A program made the translations under genes and the position numbers. A stretch of 21,734 bases of DNA, taken from positions 1 through 21,734 of the forward strand of contig JALJEE010001413.1 of the NCBI GenBank assembly GCA_023231475.1, read 5' to 3'. The notes under the pieces are model-generated. The model ran no database searches. It saw only the letters and a list, made by a program, of their open reading frames with translations, and had not been told where the DNA came from. Positions 10,556-17,694 of the stretch are shown here, in pieces. Within the stretch, counting starts at the first letter, position 1, and each line of letters begins with the position of its first letter. Origin of the DNA: Seison nebaliae. Its lineage: Eukaryota; Rotifera; Pararotatoria; Seisonacea; Seisonidae.

Positions 10556-10575
10556 ATTGTTCGTTCGTTCGTTCA
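10556..10575. repeat. Short TTCG microsatellite
   Basis: GTTCGTTCGTTCGTTC forms about four tandem TTCG units in the 199-bp gap between NDUFS1 and the riboside kinase gene, about 30 bases upstream of the kinase start codon. It may lie in the promoter or 5' leader; no function is shown. Confidence 0.6.
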
Positions 10576-10606
10576 ACAATTAGAGTTGTCTCCTCTCGAA
10601 ATCAAT

Positions 10607-11388
10607 ATGATACCATATGGACGTTCATTTAGTACGACAATCATCAAAATCGCAATTGGTGGGTTAATATGATTCACAATCTACTTAATTTCCATTCACT
10701 TTTACACATACAGTTCCACCAACAGTGGCAAAACAACACTCGGTCGTCAATTGACAGAAATGTTTCCCAATTCCGTCATTCTCAAAATTGATGATTATAT
10801 TCGAGTCTCTTCAATTTTTTCATTCAAATCAATTTTATTCACTCTCATTAGCCGCCCCATTGGAAGAAGCATGAGATGGTGGAAGATGAATCGGCGAACA
10901 AAATGCCAAATTTCGATCGAGAAGAAGCACATGACTTCCAGAAACTGATTAATGATATCAATAAATATGATGTCGCTCCGAATGATCATCGAAATGTGAA
11001 AATTATCATCGTCGAAGGAATTTTCGCTACATCATCAATGTTATCTTTCTTCATTGTCGATGGAAGATTCTACTGACACTATTCTCAGATTATTAGAAGC
11101 AGTCAATTTCGATTTGATCTTTTTCATTACTATGCCAAAAGATGAAGCGAAAGAACGTCGATCATTACGAAAATATGAAATTAAAGAACCGACATGTTAC
11201 TTCGATGAGAGTGTCTGGCCAAACTATCTTCGGATTTTAAAAGAGGTGGAAAACGAAGAAAATATTGGTTAATGAATTTTCCATATTATTCTTTATCCAA
11301 TTCTGAAATTATTTAAGTTTTCTTAAACGGAACCAATTCCATCGTACACAATTTCCAAACCGTCGTCCAACGTATTCAAGAAATATAA
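10607..11388 (+). CDS. NMRK: Nicotinamide riboside kinase
   Basis: The enzyme phosphorylates nicotinamide riboside with ATP to give NMN, a cytosolic entry to NAD+ salvage. Five exons, 10607-10662, 10714-10804, 10852-11039, 11089-11267 and 11318-11388, are separated by GT...AG introns of 51, 47, 49 and 50 nt. They join into one 194-residue frame, near the ~199 of animal NMRK1. Supporting motifs are the Walker A loop IGGSTNSGKTT (residues 17-27), the Asp pair KIDDYIRPP (D45/D46; the family's catalytic Asp lies here), NFDREEAHDF, the IIIVEGIF strand, FITMPKDEAKERRSLRKY (lid Arg region), YFDESVWPNYL, and a final VFLNGTNS equivalent to VYLDGTKS in vertebrates. Start codon 10607 gives a 9-residue leader before the first strand. 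It lies 199 bp after NDUFS1 on the same strand and has its own start; vertebrate NMRK1 versus NMRK2 cannot be told apart. Confidence 0.93.
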
Positions 11389-11864
11389 TTTTTCAACGAC
11401 TTTATAACGTAATGATAAAATTGATAATTGTTTGATCACTAACTAGATTTTTGTTTTCTTTTTTTATCCGATGAAGTTTCATCAAATGTCATCGTCACGA
11501 TAATACTATACTGATAAAGTTCAATGTATTTTATTCTAACTATCTCTCACATCTATCCCATGCTATTCCCAGTATTACTTGCACGTTTTTCATTCCAAGC
11601 GGATTTCAACATTTTCAGCAAATTACGAATCATATCATCATTTTTTCACGTTCATTCCAAAACAAATTGTATAGTTCACTCGATCGTGTCAGTGAGGGAT
11701 GAGACGACCACAACGAAATTGTTCATCTAATCAAATTGAACAATTTTGATATTTGAAACACAAAATTTATTTATTTTCATTAAATTTTATTCGAAACAAT
11801 TGGAATTGTTCAACAATTTTCCCGCCAATTCAATTTTTTCTAAATACAACAAATTTGAGTGAGG
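11389..11864. other. Intergenic stretch, 3' end of kinase gene to dehydrogenase-like gene
   Basis: A 68-codon plus-strand frame (11524-11730) has no domain and is probably chance in T-rich DNA. A 10-bp inverted pair, TTGAACAATT (11736-11745) and AATTGTTCAA (11804-11813), lies in the presumed promoter of the next gene. No clear AATAAA signal for the kinase gene is seen. Confidence 0.35.
11817..11828 (+). promoter_or_regulatory. E2F-like site TTTTCCCGCCAA
   Basis: TTTCCCGCC fits the E2F/DP binding consensus (TTTSSCGC). It sits about 37 bases upstream of the ATG at 11865, a usual distance for proximal promoter sites in compact genomes. The element is GC-rich in an otherwise AT-rich gap. Function is inference from the match and position only. 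Confidence 0.3.
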
Positions 11865-14477
11865 ATGGAAACGGAGAATGATGACACAAATGTAGAAGAT
11901 ATTGACGATCAGTTAAATGTAGAGAGTGAAGAGGTCGTCGAACAAGAAGTTGAAGAGACGACCGAACTCATCACTGATACGATGAGTGAGGAAACGGTAA
12001 AATATGTCGAACCTGAAAGAATTTGTTTGTTCAACATCCATACTGATTTAATGAATAAAGTAACGAATGAATTGACTGTTCCTGATTACGCGATAAAACG
12101 ACGAGAAGAACGTAGGACATACTTCCAATCACAATTGAAAGTGGAAAGGATTTTAGATGAAATTCTCTATAATTATCCATCTAAACAAGACGAGAGGATT
12201 ATTAGGAAAGATTATTTGAAACATGCAGGAAAAGTTACGATAATTGGAGGAGATGATTTAGCAGCATCGATTCTCTTCTCAATTCTTAACAAACAGAACT
12301 CTCAACCTATTTTCAATATTAACCAAATTGTACTTTATTCGAGTGATCATGAGAAAACTAAATTGATCGTTGACGATTTGAAAATGTTCAGTTCTCAGAT
12401 AAAACTTCTATCAGCTACTCACTTAACAGAAACGAGAAATTCATTCATGTATATTATTGCGATAAATTTCGATTTGCCTAAACTTGTCTTCCACGAAGGT
12501 ACCAATTCATCTGATGCCATTAATGATAGTTGTCTCTTAGAACATTATAAAATCGTCAAAAAAGAATTTGAAGAATTAATTCCAATTTTGATTCGGATGT
12601 CACCAAACGCCTATTTTATGATCGCGAGTGATCCCGTCGAGTTTTGTACATTTGCTGCTCATAAAATTGCTAATTTACAACCCACCGAATTTTATCGAGA
12701 TCGTTTTTTTGGTATCAGCACTTTATCCACCGTCGTCAATTTGGTGTTAAGTGAAGAGTTGAATTCAATTAATCAATTCTATTCGGAATTAGTTTATAAT
12801 TATGATAAATATATTGACAATTGGGAGGATGATCGTAGTTTGGAATGTCTCAACAACATCATCGCCATTTTGAGATATGACGAAGATATCAATCCCGACG
12901 ATTCACCAATTAAAGCTTTCCACAACGAAATGGAAAAGTTTCAGGAGCTTAATCCGAAAACAAGTTTGAAATATTCTGATCAATCTCATCCATCGATCAT
13001 GAGTCTTGATGCGAAATTACAATTAAATAATTTTTCTTTATTATCCAATACGAACGAGAATGCATCCGATAATAGTATACCACCAATCATTGGTATATCC
13101 TCCATAATTCCAATGTATGAATTTAGTGAAAGTTCAAGTCAGAAGGATTTGATGTCATATCAAATGTCGGAAGTGATGACCACCTCCACAATGAAGCGTG
13201 CTGTCAAATTCCGTAATCTATGTTATTATTTCCCCGCCAATCAATTACATCCAATCGGTCGATCAGATCCACGAACATTAAATGATTTCATTCTCCCTAA
13301 AAAAGATGTTCAACGTATTCCCTTACCACTATTAGATGAAGATGTGAAAAGATTTTATTTGAACCATTTACAAGCCAGTCGCCAATATGAATATAATCAC
13401 GAAATTACTAAATTGAAACCTGGCGGAGTAGCGAGAGATTTATCCGCACGTCTCAGTATGCATCGATTGAAATTATTAATTGTTAATTCGATGAATTTGT
13501 GGAGGAATACGGAGAAATTGAATTGGATGAAAGCACTCAATTGTCGGAATGTTTTGAGGACATTTTTGGAACAGTCACAAGCAGCTCGTCACGACCAAAT
13601 CGATAAATGGCCCATCAGTTTCACAGAAGAGGAAACGGAAGAACCATCAATACATGATGACCAAAAAATGGAAGTTGAAATGGAAATTGAAGAAAACACT
13701 TTATCAGATAGCGAAGATTCACAGAGCGAAAAAGACGAACCAGATGACGAAAGTTCAGAGAATCGAAGTGAAGACTCATCGGGAACGAAAAGTAGCGAAT
13801 CCACTCTAAATTCGGAGAAGGAGAGAGAAGCTGATCGTATCAAATTAAAAGAACGTCTCTTACTATTAGCGAAATTAGAAGAAAATAAAAAATTCATTTG
13901 TGAGACTTGTGTGTATGATTCTCATGGGCGATATTCAAATCACGGTCCCAACGCTCTCCATTCTTATATTCATCTACCCATACAAATACGAGGACATCGT
14001 ATCACTTTTCCAAATGACTTTGGTCTCAATTTAGCAAAGGAAGTACACGAACTTTGTCGTGTCTTCAATCAGAAATGGCAATATTCTCAAAATGAATCAG
14101 ATAATGACGATCATCCACCAGTCAATTGTGCTCATTTCAGTCAAGCTAAATGGAAAGAAATCGATAAATGTTTCAATTTCGAATCGAAACAATTGACGAA
14201 GAGAGAAAGATACGAGTTCATCGTCATAATTGCTCGACAATTTCGTTTACAAAACTCAGTTTATTTAAATAAAGTCGAACGGAATTCATTAGTCGAAATC
14301 ACGAGAGAACCATTGGCGCCTAAGCGAAAGAAATGGAAGTCTTTACTCGAATGGCCTGAAGAAGTGTCAGTTGCTAGCGTCGAATCACCATTTCAATTGA
14401 CTCAATCTCAAGAATCCGAATCGACAACTGTTAGTGAAGCTGAAGCTGATTCGTCAAATGAATCATCGCTCGAATAA
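11865..14477 (+). CDS. Large protein with degenerate lactate/malate dehydrogenase-like domain
   Basis: Single-exon 870-residue frame starting at ATG 11865. Residues 1-50 are acidic. Residues about 121-300 follow the LDH/MDH order: KVTIIGGDDLAASILFSILN matches the first Rossmann strand and helix, VLYSSDHEKTKLIVDDLK the second strand and helix, FEELIPILIRMSPNAYFMI and SDPVEFCTFAAHKI the IPNVVKYSPNC / NPVDILTYVAWKI segment, and RFFGISTLSTVVNLV the GSGCNLDSARF segment. Key residues are changed: the glycine-rich loop is GGDDLA, the ribose-binding Asp after strand 2 is Ser, NPVD is DPVE, and the D-x-x-R catalytic pair is S-x-x-V. It therefore looks like a pseudoenzyme. The remaining ~570 residues are unrecognised: a Pro/Arg-containing helical part, an acidic Ser/Glu tract (~600-660), a CETC motif and a Ser/Glu-rich tail. 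Its role is unknown. UEVLD also carries an LDH domain, but no UEV domain is seen here. Confidence 0.8.
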   Translation: METENDDTNVEDIDDQLNVESEEVVEQEVEETTELITDTMSEETVKYVEPERICLFNIHTDLMNKVTNELTVPDYAIKRREERRTYFQSQLKVERILDEILYNYPSKQDERIIRKDYLKHAGKVTIIGGDDLAASILFSILNKQNSQPIFNINQIVLYSSDHEKTKLIVDDLKMFSSQIKLLSATHLTETRNSFMYIIAINFDLPKLVFHEGTNSSDAINDSCLLEHYKIVKKEFEELIPILIRMSPNAYFMIASDPVEFCTFAAHKIANLQPTEFYRDRFFGISTLSTVVNLVLSEELNSINQFYSELVYNYDKYIDNWEDDRSLECLNNIIAILRYDEDINPDDSPIKAFHNEMEKFQELNPKTSLKYSDQSHPSIMSLDAKLQLNNFSLLSNTNENASDNSIPPIIGISSIIPMYEFSESSSQKDLMSYQMSEVMTTSTMKRAVKFRNLCYYFPANQLHPIGRSDPRTLNDFILPKKDVQRIPLPLLDEDVKRFYLNHLQASRQYEYNHEITKLKPGGVARDLSARLSMHRLKLLIVNSMNLWRNTEKLNWMKALNCRNVLRTFLEQSQAARHDQIDKWPISFTEEETEEPSIHDDQKMEVEMEIEENTLSDSEDSQSEKDEPDDESSENRSEDSSGTKSSESTLNSEKEREADRIKLKERLLLLAKLEENKKFICETCVYDSHGRYSNHGPNALHSYIHLPIQIRGHRITFPNDFGLNLAKEVHELCRVFNQKWQYSQNESDNDDHPPVNCAHFSQAKWKEIDKCFNFESKQLTKRERYEFIVIIARQFRLQNSVYLNKVERNSLVEITREPLAPKRKKWKSLLEWPEEVSVASVESPFQLTQSQESESTTVSEAEADSSNESSLE

Positions 14478-14482
14478 ATAAA
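14473..14482 (+). promoter_or_regulatory. Overlapping poly(A) signals AATAAATAAA at the stop codon
   Basis: Two AATAAA hexamers (14473-14478 and 14477-14482) overlap, and the first contains the stop TAA at 14475-14477 of the dehydrogenase-like gene. Use as a cleavage signal is inference. Confidence 0.4.
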
Positions 14483-14848
14483 ATAATGAGGATTAATTTA
14501 TTTATGTATTTTTATTTTATAATGATAATATTGAACTGCTCCTATTAAGTTGGCTTAGATGTTTCTGCATCTTGTTCAATTTACAAGATTAATAGAATAA
14601 ACTTTTTCTTAAAAAGTTTAGCTTAAATAGAAAGAAATCTAAAATTTTTCCTTAAAAACATTTGCGATGTACACAAATTATTTCCGGTATTCATAAACGC
14701 GAAACGCACGTAAAGTACTTGACGTTGATTGACCTTCTTTTGAATAATAAAATTAGTTATAACTTTTCGCAGGATAACAAAACGGAGACATTTGTATTTC
14801 AAGTAGAAATGACAATTGAAGGATAATTATAATTTGAATTACCGTCAA
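14483..14848. other. Intergenic stretch with a 10-bp hairpin
   Basis: No gene is supported. A perfect stem, TAAACTTTTT / AAAAAGTTTA (14598-14607 and 14611-14620) with a 3-base loop, lies about 120 bases past the upstream gene's stop. The remainder should hold the promoter and 5' leader of the CUB-LDLa gene. Confidence 0.35.
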
Positions 14849-16786
14849 ATGTTCTCTCTTAATTTCGCGATCGTTTCTTTCTTTTTCATCAAAGTCTCAT
14901 GTAACAAAGATAGTTTAGTGAATTTTGACCAATTTATTTATCATCTTTTACTCTCATAGTTTTCGTTCCATATCGATGTGGTCAACAAATATCAGTGAGC
15001 GGTTTCGTCATGAAAAATGATTGGTTAGTCGTCTAATAAGTTTTCGAATAAATTAATTTATTAAATTGATAATAGGTGGCGAGCAATTCGACCGGATGTT
15101 GATGATTGTGAAATCGAATTGAGAACGGACGAAGATACGATGTCACAGACACAATACATTTCTCTACGAGTCGAGAAGATGATGTGCGAAGGTGATGGTT
15201 ATGTGACGATTGCTGGACAGGCTGGTTCCAGTCAAAGTCATATAAGACCGAAAATTTATAAATGTGGAAAGACACGTATCGATGAACGGAAAGGTTATGG
15301 AGAGAAAATCGACCTTCAATTACCGACTGCGAAAATTTATATAAAGAATGTGAAGAATTTGAAATTGCGAATTGTCGGATACGCCTACCATTACAACAAT
15401 AACAACTGCGCCATCGATTATGTGAAATGTGATGATACGCCATGTATCAAAGAAGAATTACGCTGTGATGGTGTATATCATTGTCATGACGGACATGATG
15501 AGAAGAATTGTAGTTTTGGAGATCGAATTGCGAGATATTTATGGAAAATAATTTTACCAGTCGTTCTTTTATTATTGTTGACAATTGGAATAGTAACGTT
15601 CTTATTGTTATACTTCTGTTGTGGATGGAAAGAGAAGTTACAGAATAGGAAATTAATGAAAGAATTAAATGAGAAGAGTAAAATGGAACAAGAAGAAATG
15701 TTGAAGTCACTCCATTCCGCCGCCTCCCAACGCAATCTCAGTCAATCTCATATGGCGTCGTACTCTAATGCTAACACGAATTATGCAGGAACTCATGCTT
15801 CAATGACACCATTACCATCACTTGATACATCGTTACATACGATGCATTCATTCAATTCTGCAACTCCAATGCAACAACTACCGAATTTATCACTCGATCC
15901 GAATTTAAATCCACTCAAATTACCCAATCTCAATATGTCTCCCAATCATTCACTCCAACAACAACAATTAATGAATAATAATAATATTCAGAATTATTTA
16001 CCACAATTACGATCAGCTGATTTAGTTGCAACTCAACAACATCCATCATCTACACCAATATCATCTTCAGGTCAATATGGTTATAATTCCGTTCAGAATA
16101 TTGTTCTTCATCCACAAACTGCCACTCCATCAACCACCATGCCAACACCATTACAATACAATAATAATCGAATATTGAATAATGGAGGTAGTGGCGAAGG
16201 AAATGATATAAGTACGATGTTGCAACAATTAACACCAGATCAGCAACAACAACTTCAACAATTGTTATCAAATAATAATAATAATAATAATAATTCAATG
16301 AACAATAATAATATGAATTTGATGAATAATATGTCAAATAAGAACAATAATAATTTGATGGATAATTTACAGAATCAAATGAAGCAAGCTCCTGAAGAAC
16401 TCCAACAATTATTGAATGGAACCAATCAACAAAATGTCAGAAATGTGAATAATTTACAATCGAATTTAAATTCAAATTTGCAGAAAGTTGAAGGTAATCT
16501 CAATTCGAACTTACAGAATCTCCAATCGAATCTTCAGAATACGTCAACCAATCTCCAATCGAATCTTCAGAATACAGCAATCAATCTTCAGAATGCTGGA
16601 ACAAATCTCCAAAATTTCCCATCTAATATTGCATCCAATGCGAATAATTTGCAAAATCTTATGAATTCACAAATTCAACAACCTGTACAACAACTCGTTT
16701 CAAATGTGAATCAACAGGCGAATGCTTTCCAAAAGAATTATTCTTCCATTCTATCCAATACATCGCAGCAAAAAAACTTTCCATAA
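14849..16786 (+). CDS. CUB-LDLa single-pass membrane protein with Asn/Gln-rich tail
   Basis: Three exons, 14849-14912, 14960-15023 and 15076-16786 (introns 47 and 52 nt, GT...AG), give one 612-residue frame. A signal peptide (MFSLNFAIVSFFFIKVSC) leads into a CUB-like domain with four cysteines (C28, C54, C80, C106) and the alternating strands YISLRVEKMMC and IYIKNVKNLKLRIVGYAY. A six-cysteine LDL-receptor class A repeat follows (154-188, ending CDGVYHCHDGHDEKNC), then a transmembrane helix (~199-223, IILPVVLLLLLTIGIVTFLL) with a CC motif at the membrane edge. The ~385-residue cytoplasmic part begins basic and becomes Asn/Gln-rich, with an 8-Asn run and 11-residue NLQSNLQNTxx repeats near the end. 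The acidic residue normally before the fourth LDLa cysteine is His. CUB-LDLa-TM order recalls NETO-like or LRP3/12-like proteins, but orthology is not shown. Likely role: surface receptor or co-receptor (inference). Confidence 0.85.
16271..16294 (+). repeat. AAT trinucleotide microsatellite, in frame
   Basis: Eight tandem AAT units encode a polyasparagine run in the cytoplasmic tail of the CUB-LDLa protein. More AAT clusters follow (16302-16355). Length changes here would add or remove Asn without breaking the frame. Confidence 0.85.
16517..16610 (+). repeat. 33-bp in-frame tandem repeat, 11-residue unit NLQSNLQNTxx
   Basis: Two 33-base units (16517-16549 and 16550-16582) share AATCTCCAATCGAATCTTCA and differ only near their ends. 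A partial unit lacking CTCCAATCG follows (16583 on). The protein shows looser copies both sides (NLNSNLQ, NLQNLQSNLQN, NLQNAGTNLQN), so the array has been growing within the tail. Confidence 0.8.
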
Positions 16787-17048
16787 AAATGACGTGATCT
16801 TTCTCCTCTAATTATTTCCCTTTTTTTATTCTACTGCATTTCACCTTTTGTGTCCATTCTCAACATTCCAATATATTTCTTCTTATTGCGCTTCTGTTTT
16901 CTCTCACATTCCATTTTCATGTTGTTCCAATTTGGGATGACTTTTAAATAAATATCTTCAACATTTCCTTTGTCCTTTCAGTAAATGTTTTTTAATTTTT
17001 AGTTTTCGTTTTCTTTTAGTTTTATTATTAGTCCGTAAGTCGTATAGA
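16787..17048 (+). other. 3' untranslated region of the CUB-LDLa gene
   Basis: T-rich DNA follows the stop. An AATAAA at 16947-16952, 160 bases after the stop, with a TGTCCTTTC and T-rich stretch downstream, is the likely poly(A) signal (inference). No exon is seen. Confidence 0.5.
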
Positions 17049-17180
17049 ATGTTACTCTGTTACTTCTCTCCAACGTATATGTTTAGTAGTGGAATATCGG
17101 AAAACTTATTCTATTTATTCGTTTGGTTCGGAATATTTATGATGGTACTCTTCATTTATTATCGAATAAATCGCTCATAG
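17049..17180 (+). CDS. Possible 43-residue membrane microprotein
   Basis: ATG at 17049, stop TAG at 17178-17180. The frame reads MLLCYFSPTYMFSSGISEN, then a hydrophobic helix (LFYLFVWFGIFMMVLFIYY) and a short basic end RINRS. This is the layout of a single-pass microprotein. No family is recognised, another frame over the same bases is also open, and it lies just past the 3' end of the CUB-LDLa gene, so it may be chance or an unannotated 3' exon. Confidence 0.25.
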   Translation: MLLCYFSPTYMFSSGISENLFYLFVWFGIFMMVLFIYYRINRS

Positions 17181-17340
17181 AAAAACACATTCTCAAAATA
17201 CTAGAAGTTTAGAGATTGTTGAAGAATTTTCATAGATTCATATAAAATGGAAAGTTGAAGTAGATTAAGTTGTCAATATTTAGTTGTAATTTCATTTTAC
17301 TTTACCATTTTTATTCTCTTCGTATTTTCATTTGGTGTCA

Positions 17341-17505
17341 ATGGCTCTATTCTGTCCAGATAGGAATTGGAGACATGGCGGATGTTACCCAGCATTTTTC
17401 CATTTTTTTGTAGAGAATTGGCTAATCATTTCTATCATAATGCTACTCATTGTCTATATTATTGCGCACAATTGTGACGACAAAAGAACTTCTATAAAAG
17501 CCTAG
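17341..17505 (+). CDS. Possible 54-residue membrane microprotein or last exon of a membrane protein
   Basis: ATG at 17341, stop TAG at 17503-17505. The sequence starts MALFCPDRNWRHGGCYPAFF, continues into a hydrophobic helix (WLIISIIMLLIVYIIA) and ends HNCDDKRTSIKA. The GGCYPAFFHFF-helix arrangement recalls the end of a tetraspanin large loop and its fourth helix, but no upstream tetraspanin exons are present. CTGTCCAG at 17353-17360 could act as a splice acceptor inside it. Base composition is less AT-rich than the flanks. Real coding is possible but unproven. Confidence 0.35.
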   Translation: MALFCPDRNWRHGGCYPAFFHFFVENWLIISIIMLLIVYIIAHNCDDKRTSIKA

Positions 17506-17694
17506 GAATTTGACAAGAAGAATGTTGTTCGCCATGTTCTTTGGAGAATAAATCTGGATAAAATTAGTGAAACGAATCATGCTTTTTTTTGTATAGAAAA
17601 TTAATAGGAAAGATGTCGACACTATTTTAGACCAAACATTTTTTAGATGCAACTAAATAAAATCATTTAATTCATTCATTCTTCCTCCTCCATT
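17506..17694. other. Convergent 3' gap between the two membrane-protein genes
   Basis: Likely 3' untranslated DNA of the minus-strand Kunitz gene. On that strand an ATTAAA variant poly(A) hexamer lies about 30 bases past the stop (near 17665-17672). No exon is supported; a 69-codon minus-strand frame (17443-17652) has no domain. Confidence 0.35.

Noticed and set aside
11524-11730. 68-codon plus-strand ORF between NMRK and the dehydrogenase-like gene
   Set aside because: No domain, T-rich composition and no plausible splice link to either neighbour.
13589-13897. Minus-strand Ser-rich frame in the dehydrogenase-like gene
   Set aside because: Mirror of the acidic Glu/Ser tract on the coding strand.
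16050-16337. Minus-strand frame rich in Tyr (poly-Y)
   Set aside because: Reverse reading of AAT/CAA repeats that encode Asn/Gln on the plus strand.
16787-17505. A tetraspanin gene, suggested by the GGCYPAFF-helix frame
   Set aside because: No CCG motif or other helices upstream in this gap; only one helix is present, so the family is not supported.
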